In this document: piece after piece, positions 39,212-49,789 of the stretch | Layout of the letters: each line of letters begins with the position of its first letter | Position numbering within the stretch: the stretch's first letter is position 1 | Source of the DNA: Lachancea dasiensis | Taxonomy: Eukaryota; Ascomycota; Saccharomycetes; Saccharomycetales; Saccharomycetaceae | Assembly (NCBI GenBank): GCA_900074725.1 | Contig: LT598460.1 | Coordinates: forward strand, 501,502-565,501 | Length of the DNA: 64,000 nucleotides | Direction: 5' to 3' | The notes under the pieces: model-generated | Seen by the model: the letters and a program-made list of their open reading frames with translations, nothing else | Told to the model about the DNA's origin: nothing | The model's database searches: none | Translations under genes and position numbers: made by a program

Positions 39212-41617
39212 ATGGAGTCACTTATAGATATCGTGGTCAAAACTTCCAAGAACTTAAAGGATAAACTGAACTTCTTAAAGGATCAAAAGCAGCAATATTT
39301 GGAAGTTAAATCGCATTTCATCAAGTATCAAGAGAGTGCAGCCTCCGCGGAAAAAGGATTAATACTGGGAGAATTCATTATATCGTCATCCAAGATTTAT
39401 TTAAATATTGGGTACGAGTACTATGTGGAGAAAAGCGAGCAAGAGGCGCTCCAATTTGTTGGCGAGAAGCTACAACTGATAGATCAAGCTATTGATCAGT
39501 TTGAAGTGAAGTCCAGAGAAGCCAAAGAGACCCTGCGAAACTTGAAACAGGTACAGACAACAGAGGAGCAGAATGGGAAACCACTTGCGGATGATAGCGA
39601 TTTAAATATACCACCGGCGGAAAATGACGAAGGACTGCCATTTATGGAGATTAGAGAGGAATTAGACGATGAGGGCAATATTGTCGCGAGTGCGGTCAGT
39701 CCAACGGCGGGCAATAAAGAATCGGCCTCAGAGACGCATTCTCAAAGTCGTATCGAGGAAATAAAAGAAGACAGCAATCATACGGACAGCGGCATCGCGG
39801 CTACTTCAGATGCACGATTCGATGAAGACTTTGAGACGAATATACGCGAGCGCACTTCAGGCAGCTCCCGCCCCAGTGCTAAGGAAGCGGATTTAAGTGA
39901 AGTATCTGTCAAGGGAAACCCAAGAGCAACTATTGATCATGAGAACATGTACACTTTTGACGGACTAGTGCGACAACTAGAACTGCAGGATAGCTTGGAA
40001 GACGGCGACCTTGACAATGAAAACGTCCACTACGACTTCAACTCGTTCCAATCTTCTAACGACCTTGACGATGATGGAGAAGACCTTTATGATACCGACG
40101 ATGACTACGATGAGTACGCAGAATCCGAAATTCCTTCGATCGTCCCAGAAGTCGCCAGAAGTCGCTTTATGGAGCAGTTAAACGAGCTGCGTCGAAAAAA
40201 GGAGCGTAGTTTGAGTGTTAATGAAGGGACACCCGGGGCACCAGAGCCAGAGGCACAGAAGGAGGTCCCGAAACCTGCAAAGAAAGTTGGATTCGCTCCA
40301 GAACTAGACGTAATAGAGGTGGAAAATTTGAAAAAGGAAACTAAAGCTAATACGTTTACGGGAGCTATAGAACGCGGAACTCATATAGCCGCCAACGCGA
40401 TCGACGACGATGGGTTCGATCCAGATTTGTTTGCAAAACTCATAGGCGCTAAAGGTTCTGATGAAATTCACGATAAATACCAAAGTGCCCAAGATGTTAA
40501 GCGCCAAGAGGAGCCTATCAAAAGAGGACCACGTGTTTCACGTTTCAAGAAAGATAGAAGTGCAAATCGCAGTTCAGATTCTGTGAAACCATCGGTGGCT
40601 TTGGGCAACGATTTGAGGGAGAACGACCCTCGCAATTTTAAGGAATCCGGTATTGTTGATGATGTTAAAGAAAACACAGTCTTACCGGTAACAACTCCAG
40701 AGGGCGTACAAAGTGTTCGTAGTTACCCTTCGGAAGTGCCTCGAGAAGCTACGTCTGGATTGAACCCTTCTGTTAGTGACGTTACTGAAGTTTTAGCGTC
40801 TGTAGATTTGGAGGGTGATGCAACTTCCACGCAGTCTTATGACAATGCTCCCAAGAATCAGACTCCGTTCAAATCAAACCTTCGCTCACTCCAAAAACCG
40901 TCAACAAGACGGCAACAAAAAACGCGCAGACCACGCCCTGTTGATCTTGAAGAAACAGAGAAGACCAAATCTGAAGACACAGCTACAAAGACCCTGCCCT
41001 CAGTTTCTGAGAGCAAGAACTATCCCTTTGACAAGACGGATACAGGTTCCTTTCCCGCAGAAGTGATCGCCCACATGAAAACTGATGACCTACCGGAAAA
41101 CTTTGTTCAAAACCCCAGTGTAGATTTTAACACCTTGGGCGAAAATTTAGATGACATGGCCCGCGCATACATCTTAGGTTTGTACAACGCTGACGTTGAA
41201 GATCCAGGTACTGTCCTTGAGAGTTTGGATGATTTTAAAACGTACAACAAAGAAGCAGAGAGCTTGCAGAGTGAAATATCTACGTTTCTAAGTCAAAGTC
41301 CGACAGAAGATCCTGCTGATAGCCCCGTGGATCAGTCTCAGGAAATTGATGACGGGCCAGTATCTACAGATTTGATTGAAAGACAGACAGTTTCGCCTGC
41401 CGACTATGCAGGTGGCGATGATCCTGCGCTAAACAGTCAAAACCTACACCACGACGTTGCTGTGGAATATCAGCGCTTGCGCCAAAAATTGATAGCATCG
41501 CAGGGGACCACTGCACCAACATCAGAGGAACTGCAATTGGAACCTATTGACGAGCATGGCAATCCGATAAAGACGAGCAGGTTTAAGTCGTCCAAGCTGC
41601 GTTTTGACCGTCTCTAG
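39212..41617 (+). CDS. BUD27: Unconventional prefoldin Bud27 (URI)
   Basis: An 801-aa cytosolic protein of the URI family that helps assemble RNA polymerases and affects TOR-dependent ribosome genes. An alpha-type prefoldin domain fills about residues 1-115: a coiled coil, then ILGEFIISSSKIYLNIGYEYYVE, then a second coiled coil. MEIREELDDEGNIVASAV near residue 150 is the motif found in URI proteins. The rest is long, acidic and disordered, and ends with a conserved PTSEELQLEPIDEHGNPIK-type tail. I chose the ATG at 39212; an upstream in-frame stretch begins only with TTG. It matches YFL023W, next to EPL1. Confidence 0.93.
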   Translation: MESLIDIVVKTSKNLKDKLNFLKDQKQQYLEVKSHFIKYQESAASAEKGLILGEFIISSSKIYLNIGYEYYVEKSEQEALQFVGEKLQLIDQAIDQFEVKSREAKETLRNLKQVQTTEEQNGKPLADDSDLNIPPAENDEGLPFMEIREELDDEGNIVASAVSPTAGNKESASETHSQSRIEEIKEDSNHTDSGIAATSDARFDEDFETNIRERTSGSSRPSAKEADLSEVSVKGNPRATIDHENMYTFDGLVRQLELQDSLEDGDLDNENVHYDFNSFQSSNDLDDDGEDLYDTDDDYDEYAESEIPSIVPEVARSRFMEQLNELRRKKERSLSVNEGTPGAPEPEAQKEVPKPAKKVGFAPELDVIEVENLKKETKANTFTGAIERGTHIAANAIDDDGFDPDLFAKLIGAKGSDEIHDKYQSAQDVKRQEEPIKRGPRVSRFKKDRSANRSSDSVKPSVALGNDLRENDPRNFKESGIVDDVKENTVLPVTTPEGVQSVRSYPSEVPREATSGLNPSVSDVTEVLASVDLEGDATSTQSYDNAPKNQTPFKSNLRSLQKPSTRRQQKTRRPRPVDLEETEKTKSEDTATKTLPSVSESKNYPFDKTDTGSFPAEVIAHMKTDDLPENFVQNPSVDFNTLGENLDDMARAYILGLYNADVEDPGTVLESLDDFKTYNKEAESLQSEISTFLSQSPTEDPADSPVDQSQEIDDGPVSTDLIERQTVSPADYAGGDDPALNSQNLHHDVAVEYQRLRQKLIASQGTTAPTSEELQLEPIDEHGNPIKTSRFKSSKLRFDRL

Positions 41618-42200
41618 GCAGTGCAAGTTGTGGCAAGGAAGTGGCAAGATCCGAACTATCGGTACTGTTCGCCGAAGTCCGAATCGGCGCCGGCCTTATC
41701 GCGTGCTGAGGCCCGTAATACATAATTATCACGCTTTTCTAATCTAATATCACGTGGTTAGTTGAATAAGCTCACATGGCAAAAGACATTATAATCACAC
41801 CTCCCTACCAGTGACTTTCTGACCACCGGAATGTGATTGGAAACTGGAAAGTAAAGCCCAGCTCGATAGACTTTCTTTAGATATGTGGCTTTCTGGGGGG
41901 ATTGAGGGTGGTTTGGCCAAGCCGTTCAATGCTGCCTAAGTACTGTTGAGCTGGACAGATAGTGTGTAGAAGTCACTTGTACTGAAGGTTATATCGCCCG
42001 CAACGTGCTTGAGCGTGCATTGACAAAGCAATGGCATCGAAGCGGCAGACTTTCGATCCTAATTTGATATATTTTGGCACACCTTTGAAAGACTGACGAG
42101 CTTGTCGCTGTGGTGCTCTCAAAGTGGGTTCTTCGGAGAAGCTATTAAAAGGCCTCTTTGTTCTGTAAGCGCTAGTAAAAGCATCAGCCCGGGCTCAACA
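41618..42200. other. BUD27 to Gcr1-family gene, intergenic
   Basis: About 580 bp. Holds ATCACGTG at 41751-41758 and a 21-codon upstream ORF (42031-42096). Confidence 0.45.
42031..42096 (+). CDS. Upstream ORF of 21 codons before the Gcr1-family gene
   Basis: Starts with ATG at 42031, encodes MASKRQTFDPNLIYFGTPLKD and stops 104 bp before the main ATG. It may be a regulatory leader ORF or a fragment of a first exon. No splice donor was found inside it. Confidence 0.3.
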   Translation: MASKRQTFDPNLIYFGTPLKD

Positions 42201-43484
42201 ATGGAGACTGATGACATGATTAGTACTAGTGAAAGGTTGCAGCTTCTCATGGATGATCACGGAGGAGGAAATGAGACCAATGGCAAACCCGCTGCATCTC
42301 TCTTGGACTATCTCGTCAGAAAACTGGAAAAGGAAAGGCTGGCTGAAGTGCAGCTAACCAACAGTGAAATGCCAGTTCGAACGCAAAAAGTGGAAAGTGA
42401 CTTTAACGACGACATTATCGCTTCACCCGGTTCGCATTATACTTCCTTCATTCCACCTCGCCCGTACGCAGAGCACTTTGATTTCGATGGCGGGCAAGGA
42501 GACTTCGTGACAAGCAGCTCCGGAGTCCAAACTCAAGGATACAATGACGTGGTGTTGAGTGAACGTCATATCGAGATCGAGGACAGTAGGCCAAGAAGCG
42601 AAAGAGCGAAAGTTTTTGGAGAAAACGAGAACGAGGAGAATAATGACGGAGCTCCAGACCAGAATCTATCTCCTGACCATGGGCGCGAAGTAGACCTCCA
42701 AAGTAATGATATTGTGGATGAGGAAAGTGCACAGCTCGTGGTAGATAAACTTAACATATTCAAAAGTGAATTTCGCCGCCTCATCCAAAAAATCGATGAT
42801 GCTTCGTTATTGACGCATATGTCGGACCCATTTTTGCCCGTAGATTCTGAGTTTAGTCCGAGGCCTATGAACAGTATGATGGCCGGAATTTTAGATACTT
42901 TGCAATCACTTCCCTCAACTGGTAGTGGTCGCAAACGTCCCAGAAGCTCCTCGGGCGTAGCTCAGACTGAGGGACCACCCCTCATGCGCAGGAGTCCCGC
43001 AAGAGATGCTCAGCTGAAAGAACCTCCGAGCATAAGTGAGATCGAGCAGGACCCATGCTTTGGTTTAGCCAATTTTGGAGTCGTACTTGTGAAATCCCCC
43101 GTTACTGTGGCACAATTGTGGAACGAGTACACTAAACTTCCAAGTGAGTGGGCCCTACCTGACTGGTTTGAAGTGGTTTCGCAACAACACTCTTCAGAAA
43201 AGCATGAAGCACAGAGCGCTGTTCAAGTGATGAAGCGACGAACTTCTATAAGGGACCTTGAGAGAACTTATGGATCGTCGTGGCGGAACAATGACAAAAA
43301 CTTCTCTCGTCAAGTAAATCGTCGCAAGAAAATATGGCTTGCCATTGAGGAGGGCTTGCAGGATGGCATTTCTTTGAATGACTGTTTTCAGTTAATGGAG
43401 ACTTATGTCAAGGAAAGAGGCAAAGGTTTAAGCTGGTATTATAACGGTGTTCCATTCAAAATAAAGGATCTAAAACGTGTGTAG
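42201..43484 (+). CDS. DNA-binding regulator with Gcr1/Hot1/Msn1-type C-terminal domain
   Basis: A 427-aa probable transcription regulator. The first about 280 residues are acidic, Ser-rich and disordered. The C-terminal about 140 residues (about 285-425) form the GCR1_C DNA-binding domain: SPVTVAQLWNEYTKLPSEW, then RDLERTYGSSWRNNDKNFSR and QVNRRKKIWLAIEEGL. S. cerevisiae proteins with this domain (Gcr1, Hot1, Msn1) act in glycolysis, osmotic stress and invasive growth. I cannot tell which is the closest. The ATG at 42201 follows a TTG-only extension. It is not at this place in S. cerevisiae, where BUD27 and FRS2 are neighbours. Confidence 0.8.
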   Translation: METDDMISTSERLQLLMDDHGGGNETNGKPAASLLDYLVRKLEKERLAEVQLTNSEMPVRTQKVESDFNDDIIASPGSHYTSFIPPRPYAEHFDFDGGQGDFVTSSSGVQTQGYNDVVLSERHIEIEDSRPRSERAKVFGENENEENNDGAPDQNLSPDHGREVDLQSNDIVDEESAQLVVDKLNIFKSEFRRLIQKIDDASLLTHMSDPFLPVDSEFSPRPMNSMMAGILDTLQSLPSTGSGRKRPRSSSGVAQTEGPPLMRRSPARDAQLKEPPSISEIEQDPCFGLANFGVVLVKSPVTVAQLWNEYTKLPSEWALPDWFEVVSQQHSSEKHEAQSAVQVMKRRTSIRDLERTYGSSWRNNDKNFSRQVNRRKKIWLAIEEGLQDGISLNDCFQLMETYVKERGKGLSWYYNGVPFKIKDLKRV

Positions 43485-43697
43485 CATTTTAGGCTAATGA
43501 CTTTAAATCCATATCCGCGTATTTTCACGTTATGGTGTCCAGGTTTTTCTCGTCTCTGTCAAGATTCTACAGATAACATTTTGTGTCACTAGTCTTAAAC
43601 GGCTAACATCCTATCACTCGCCAGTAAAGTACTACGTGAGAAGTACATATCCATTGCGGGAGCGAGAGGGCAAATAGCACTGTCTTCAACAATTCAA

Positions 43698-45833
43698 ATG
43701 ATAAATTCCCTTATATGTTTGATAGGTATGTATCACAGTTAGCAACACACGACCCTGGAAATAAGATATCAAATAACTGACACGAATTCCCCAGTTGGTG
43801 AAACACCTGCTACTCAGTTCTTGGCATGGAGGCTAAGCCTCTCGAATGCGTTCATTATCCTGGTTTCGAGCAATATTTCCAGCGATGGGCTGGTTGCGTG
43901 GAAGTCCTCTAAGCTGGGATCAAATTTTTACAGACCAAATGAATTCGCTAAGGAACTGGATGAACTTCAGTCAAAACTTGTTGATTCCAATGGGAAATTG
44001 AAATATAAAATTGATATAGTGGTGTTGTCATGTTTGTCCATCCCGGCTTTACAGCGGCACTGTGAAGTTCTTGCAAAATATGGTGACAAAGATACCGTGG
44101 TATTAGTGGATGCAAATTTCGGAGTACATTTGGAAAAGCTTGTTTTGGACCATTTCTCCAACACCTGTGCCTGCACTCTGTCCATTCTTTGTGATGTTGA
44201 AGGTAGGCAGTTGTCGTCCGGATCTTATGTCCTTGTGAATGAAACCTGTCAATTCTACATCGGGTTGACATATAGTCATGACGATGCCAGATCAATCGGC
44301 ACTCAATATGAAATACTGCGCAACAATTTCGAAAAGGTCCGTAATGTCCTCTCCGATGAGCAATCCACCCTGAACGCTCTGTTGCAGCAATTGCAGCATA
44401 CACAAGTTGAAGCCATTATAACATTTACCCCAGACTGCTCAATAGAAATGGCACTTACGGTATGGGAGTATATCATCCCTCGTATTTCACTCAATATTCT
44501 CTCCATCGTATTTGAAAGATTTGATTATGACCGACTCTTAGCTAATGCTTCTACTAAATTGGTGTTCCAAGACCTGGTCAAGGATCTTATAAATATCAGC
44601 TTTGCGCATTGTGGAAGAGTGATCACAAAGTACATGAAAATGGCATCGGAAGATTGCAGAGCTCCGATAGATCTAGAGGCAGATATAGATTTCGAAAAGA
44701 TTGTAGAGCATACCAAGATTCGAAAAAGGCAAACAGACATTTTCACAGTTAATGAGTATCCAGAGTATTTGACCCTTTCGTTTGAGGCCTACTGTTTTTA
44801 TCACAAATTGGAGTTCCCGGCAGATATTCTACTGAAGCAGCCCATTTTGATGGCCAATGAATTCGGGATTAAATACTCGAGCTTGAATTTCCTAATTCGA
44901 TTTTACTCGCAACTCTTGTCATTGAGTGGCCTATGTATTGAAGGTGGTCCGCGTAAGTTATGCCCACCGTCGTTTATGTTTGGGAGCCGCACGCAGCTCA
45001 ACACTAAAGGTGAAGCAGTACTGCCGACTAAAAACGATGCTGGAAAGAAACCCATTGACTCATTGCACGCCAAATTAAAGAGGGGAACGAAAACCGATAA
45101 TAACAGCGTGCTCGCTACTAAAGACCCTGATTGCTCCAGAATGGATTACGCAGCTAAAAATCACGATACTGATACTCACGACACGCAAGGTGAGCAGAGC
45201 ATTAGTTTACGTGAGGGGAACAACTCGAGATTCGCGTTTTTCTGTGATAGGGAAGATGGCGAAAATACTGGTCCTGGGGAGAATGACAGTAGCTCAATTG
45301 TGGATACCTTGATACAGCTTCCTAACTTCCGTAAACGGACTCCGGGTGGAAGAGCAGTCGGCGAAGTAGACGCCAGTGCAGCCCTTGAAAGAGAGATCCG
45401 AGCTAATCCCTTAACTATGGCATCGCGGTACTATTTCAAACCATACCATCTAGACCGGAAAAGCATCAGGTCTTTGACGGAAAAATGCGGCGACCATTGG
45501 GACCGTCCCAGCCTATGGAAAATGCAGCGTCAGTATTTGATCGAAAGGGGCCAAATGACCGACCCTTCGGACACATTAGTTACAGGGTCACACAGGCCAC
45601 TAATGGAGCACATAAAATTACTAAAACGCCTTAACATGCGCGGAATTCTGAGCGTTACAACGAGTCGTTATGGCCATGTCGACACTTCCATGAGATTGTT
45701 TGACAACCAGAATCAAGGAAAAGACCCCTTGAAGAAACGTTCCTTAACTGCTCCCGCCGCGCATAGAACCCTGGCATGCTTCGCGCCTGGTACTGATTGC
45801 CATTCCCCATCTGTCTTGCCCGATGTTGATTGA
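43698..45833 (+). CDS. Svl3/Pam1-like protein with Rossmann-type N-terminus, 5' intron
   Basis: Proposed exons 43698-43725 and 43795-45833, giving 688 aa. The long frame has no ATG for about 270 codons. A perfect GTATGT donor at 43726 and a CCAG acceptor at 43794 fix this: the joined start is a strand LICLIVGE, a helix TPATQFLAWRL and a second strand AFIILVSS, a Rossmann-like beginning. Residues to about 390 resemble ketopantoate-reductase-like proteins. A Ser/Asn-rich linker follows, and the C-terminal about 150 residues contain RYYFKPYHLD and TTSRYGHVDTSM. The shape fits S. cerevisiae Svl3 and Pam1, duplicates of unclear function found at the cell periphery and bud. The name is from memory of the family and not certain. 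Confidence 0.65.
43726..43731 (+). promoter_or_regulatory. Splice donor of the Svl3/Pam1-like gene
   Basis: GTATGT, the yeast consensus. A weak branch candidate AACTGAC is at 43775-43781 and the acceptor CCAG ends at 43794, for a 69-base intron that keeps the frame. Confidence 0.6.
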
Positions 45834-46921
45834 CTAATGGCGCCAGCTAACACATTATGTTTCCACTTTCCCTTTATGCAAAGAACAATCAAGTGGATGC
45901 ATAAATGCGCCGCCAAGATCTCTTAGGCATGGAAGCTTTATATGCATATTAATGTTCTTATTCAATACTCACGTGTTTGGGTAATCTGACAGCGTTATTA
46001 TATGTTGAGACGCTGCCTTCGAATTCAACCGTCGTGAGCATGGTTAGTCTTGCCAATTCGAAACACTCGGATTGACATTTTGGGCGATTGATGTCAAGGT
46101 GAATGAATGTGCATCTGGAGACACAACCAGACTCTGTTTCTTTCTATTATCCCGTGCTCCGTCGAGACCCAAATGAATGTAATCTATCGAGCGTGGTCGT
46201 ATGTAACTAATCTCCGCTAAACTTAATAGCCGATATGCATACTGAGAAGCATACTGAGAAGCAGGTGGGCCTAAAAGGAAGATTTGATCAGTTTACCCCA
46301 TTTTGGCCACGGACTTATTCATGGTGATTTTTCGCGAGTCTTTGGCCTAATCTGGATAGCACCCAGCTAAGTTTGGCATTAAGTGAAAAAAAGACGAAAA
46401 TCTGCGAAAATCCATCGACCCATTAGGATGCAAATCTGCATAATCGATCATCTGGGGGAGAAATTGGTCGAGGTCTATGAGTAGTAGCGAAAATTCCGAT
46501 AATCATATCGGTCAAATTCCGTCTTGTGAAGCGGCTTTTGTCTCGATTCTCGCCTCTATCTCGTAAAAGGTACTTCGAATCTATTGGTCACCCTGCCGGA
46601 GTCCATTAGTAACCGATTACTTGGTTAGGAAACTTCTTCTGGTTACCGGCGAACCCGAGACCCCTTGGGGATGGCCAGGAAGTCACTGAGATAGAAATTG
46701 TGTGTTTTTCGCGGGTTAAAATCACCAGAGTTACACTATAGCGATGTAGGTGCCGTGATGATAGTGGCCTATCTAATCAGACTACTACTCCCGGAAGCTT
46801 TGACATTTGAGAGCGCACCTTGGCAGAAATCAGGAGGTTCTTTATAAATATGGGCCCTTCCTGACGACGTAGGCTTGGTAGCGAGGAAGCTCAATAGCGA
46901 TTGCTTGCTGCTTCAACAGCA
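45834..46921. other. Long promoter region of the 205-aa protein gene
   Basis: About 1.1 kb. It has a 12-bp tandem duplication (gcatactgagaa, 46237-46260) and a TATA box at 46843-46850. Length and a strong TATA suggest a tightly regulated gene. Confidence 0.5.
46843..46850 (+). promoter_or_regulatory. TATA box of the 205-aa protein gene
   Basis: TATAAATA, 72 bp before the ATG. Confidence 0.55.
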
Positions 46922-47539
46922 ATGATGATGTATGAATCTGCCAACTACGAGTCCAACCGCAATCAGCTTGGAAGTGCTCCTTTCCCGCTCAGCTGGGATG
47001 ACAGCTGTGTCATGCAATCCTCAGACGTAGCGTGGATCGATGATCACAACGACAGTGCATCAGACGTTTTCGGCTTGATTTCATCCGGTTCTCATTTTGG
47101 AGCAACTCTGTCATCCGTTGAGTCTGGTTTGTTAAACACAGATCTAGATAATCGCTCCGAGGAGTTCGAAGGGCCCCTGTCCATCTTCCTAACAAGCGAA
47201 AGTGATTATGAGGCGGTAGAAGTTCCAAGGACGCAACCGATACAGGTAGAGTCCGGTGCGTGCTCAGCCTCGCTCGCGAGTGCAGAGGCCCAAGAGCTGT
47301 CCTCTCAGCCATTGCAGTCCTCTAAATGTTACACGAGACCGAGGTTAGCAACTCGAAAAAGCAACCCTTTTTACTTACCTTCCAAACATATAAGGAATAT
47401 GATCGCCAAGGAGAGGCAACGAAAGAGCTCTCGTAAAATCTCCATTGGAGCTGAAAAATCTTGGGAAAGTTCTGAAGATTTGAATATGCATCCCAAGTAT
47501 GAAAAACCGGGGCTGGAGAGACGGCAAACAGTTGGCTGA
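46922..47539 (+). CDS. Unrecognised 205-aa protein
   Basis: Starts at the first of three ATGs at 46922. The N-terminal about 130 residues are acidic, rich in Ser and Asp (WDDSCVMQSSDVAWIDDHND), as in activation or disordered regions. The C-terminal about 70 residues are basic: RPRLATRKSNPFYLPSKHIR, then KERQRKSSRKISIGAEK. Several RKxS and RRxT sites could be PKA targets, including RRQTVG at the very end. No membrane segment or signal peptide is seen. The long TATA-containing promoter hints at induced expression. It has no counterpart between BUD27 and FRS2 in S. cerevisiae. If its neighbour is the SVL3 gene, SRL4 would be a positional guess only. Confidence 0.75.
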   Translation: MMMYESANYESNRNQLGSAPFPLSWDDSCVMQSSDVAWIDDHNDSASDVFGLISSGSHFGATLSSVESGLLNTDLDNRSEEFEGPLSIFLTSESDYEAVEVPRTQPIQVESGACSASLASAEAQELSSQPLQSSKCYTRPRLATRKSNPFYLPSKHIRNMIAKERQRKSSRKISIGAEKSWESSEDLNMHPKYEKPGLERRQTVG

Positions 47540-47708
47540 ATTAGCTATTGGGACCTGGGTATCGGCGCTAGTGTTGTTTAACGTAGTAGCCTTGTAATGT
47601 AGGATTTATAGAGAAAAGCTGGGCATTTCACCTGCATATTGGTATGGATAATTAGTGGTACGTTTAATTAATATTGTGTTTATCACTTAGAATGGGGAAA
47701 TTCATTAT

Positions 47709-49208
47709 TTACTCGTACAAATCCTCATCCAGTCTGGCGGCTGGATTGGTTTCGATAAAATCGAGCGACACCTTGTGACCCAAAAGCTCTCTAATGTTCT
47801 GCACGCCGTACTTGATCATCGTTGGTCTTTCCAACGATAGACCCCAACCCAGAACTCTCATATTGGATGGTAGACCCATGGGTTCCAACATCTCAGGCCT
47901 GAACATACCTGAATTACCGATTTCCACCCACTTTCCTAGTCCTTCATGCCACGAAAAAATCTCCATCGATGGTTCGGTATACGGATTGTAAGTAGGTTTG
48001 AAACGCAAACCAGTAACACCCATCTTCTCAAAGAACCCCTCCATGAATTGGATTAAATCACCAAGAGTAATGTCATAGTCTGCCAAGACACCTTCCACCT
48101 GGTAAAATTCCGCCAAGTGAGTAGCGTCCACGGCTTCATTACGGAACACTCTGTCGATGGAGAACAATCTGGTAGGCTTAGGGTCTTCTGCCAATTTTTT
48201 TAGCATGGCGGCGGAGATTGCTGTGGTGTGGGTTCTCAAAACCAATTTCTGAGACTCTTCTGGCTTCCAATTGTAACGATAGCCAATTGAATCATATTTT
48301 CCTTGTTCGTGAACTGCCTTGATATTTTCCAAATATGAATTGTCGTCTGGTAAACCGCTTTGGACAGGGTCTTTCAAATAAAATGTATCCTGCAGATCAC
48401 GGGCTGGGTGCTGTTGAGGGACGAAAAGGGCGTCAAAGTTCCAGAACCCCGTATCCACATACTGGTTAGAAGGCATCTCGGTGAATCCCATAGAGAAGAA
48501 AATTTGTCTGAATTCTTCGCGCACCTTGGTCAGAGGATGGAGGGCGCCAGACTCAGGCATGATCCCTTCCGCGTTGAAATTGTAAGGTTTAAACTTTAGG
48601 TCCTTGTAAGTGCCAGTAGCAACCATCTCAGCAGTTAAATCGGTTTCCAACTTGGTCAGCTCAGTTGAAAAATCAGCACCTTTAGTGACCTGGAAAGTGG
48701 TGTCTTTCTTGGCTACAATAAGCTTCCGCTTCTTGAGGTCGTTGAGCGTTTTGTCGTTAACGGATTGAAGCTTGCCTTCTCTGATGTTCAGAAGAGTGTC
48801 CTTGGTTTCATCCGCAACATCTCTTACCGATGAAATCTTGTCGCTGATAGTTAGTTCATTATCCTTGTTTTTAGAAATCCAGCCATTCTTGAATGCTTTA
48901 GCCTGTCCAATTTTGCCATCTGCACCCATGTGAGTGGCCACATCCTTGATTTGCAACTTGGTGAACTTGTCGACCAACTGCAAAAGTCTGATCTCGTGTG
49001 ATCCCTTAGCCACTATTTCGTCACCTTCATTTGTTAGCGTATAGTAAGTTTTGTCCTCTTTGGTATATTCGAGCTTCCCGTGTGCTTTCAATGAGTTGAG
49101 AGACGATAAAATTACTTGTGGGTTAATGTTTGGAAAAACCTCAAGCGTTGAATTGATGGTTCCCAGTTCATTCAATTTTTGCAGTATATCCAACTGCAAA
49201 TCAGACAT
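47709..49208 (-). CDS. FRS2: Cytosolic phenylalanyl-tRNA synthetase alpha subunit
   Basis: A 499-aa catalytic subunit of the (alpha-beta)2 enzyme that charges tRNA-Phe. The N-terminal about 170 residues hold winged-helix folds for tRNA (AFKNGWISKN). The class II core has motif 1 at LHPLTKVREEFRQIFFSMGF, motif 2 at RVFRNEAVDATHLAEFYQVE and motif 3 at GWGLSLERPTMIKYG. The last 25 residues (HKVSLDFIETNPAARLDEDL) match S. cerevisiae Frs2. ATG at 49208 gives the MSDLQLDIL start; upstream in-frame residues lack an ATG. It is YFL022C by position. Confidence 0.97.
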   Translation of the reverse strand: MSDLQLDILQKLNELGTINSTLEVFPNINPQVILSSLNSLKAHGKLEYTKEDKTYYTLTNEGDEIVAKGSHEIRLLQLVDKFTKLQIKDVATHMGADGKIGQAKAFKNGWISKNKDNELTISDKISSVRDVADETKDTLLNIREGKLQSVNDKTLNDLKKRKLIVAKKDTTFQVTKGADFSTELTKLETDLTAEMVATGTYKDLKFKPYNFNAEGIMPESGALHPLTKVREEFRQIFFSMGFTEMPSNQYVDTGFWNFDALFVPQQHPARDLQDTFYLKDPVQSGLPDDNSYLENIKAVHEQGKYDSIGYRYNWKPEESQKLVLRTHTTAISAAMLKKLAEDPKPTRLFSIDRVFRNEAVDATHLAEFYQVEGVLADYDITLGDLIQFMEGFFEKMGVTGLRFKPTYNPYTEPSMEIFSWHEGLGKWVEIGNSGMFRPEMLEPMGLPSNMRVLGWGLSLERPTMIKYGVQNIRELLGHKVSLDFIETNPAARLDEDLYE

Positions 49209-49789
49209 TGTTGCAACTAAACCTTGCCACACTCCTTGGAAAAACGGTAAAAATTAAAACGGCAAAGCAACGATAGCCAATGCGACCTGTAATTTCTCTG
49301 AACAAATGACAGTGTAGTCTTGTTCCGAGGTTAGCATTTCGACGACTCATCATTCAGAAAATTTTCTTCGTTGTAAGATATAACGAAACTCACCTCGATA
49401 GTCGAACACTTAAGTGGGTTACCCGGCAGTAGAGCAGATCGGTAGAGGGATGATAGATGGATACTCTCAGTGAGTTCAAGGCTGATGGTGTACGCCGAGT
49501 ACGCTTTTTAATTGACCGTTAACTGCGTTAGGTGCATTGAGCACTCCACATGGATACGACTGTTCTGGGATTTTCACTAAAGTCGCCTTAACGAACGTGC
49601 TGGACCCACGGGTAATTGGGTTTTTCAGTCCTACTGATCACAGGGTAGCGTTTCTTACCAAGGATCCCGGGATTGGCACATAAAAAGGAGGTTTTAGGCC
49701 GTCGAACAACCCAAATGACTGATGACGTGTTGGGTGATTTCTTTTGTACTCTACGCCGTTGCCTGACAGTGTGGACTCTGCTAGGTCAA
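49209..49789. other. FRS2 upstream region
   Basis: About 580 bp between the FRS2 start and the IES3 stop. No further gene or repeat was seen. Confidence 0.4.
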
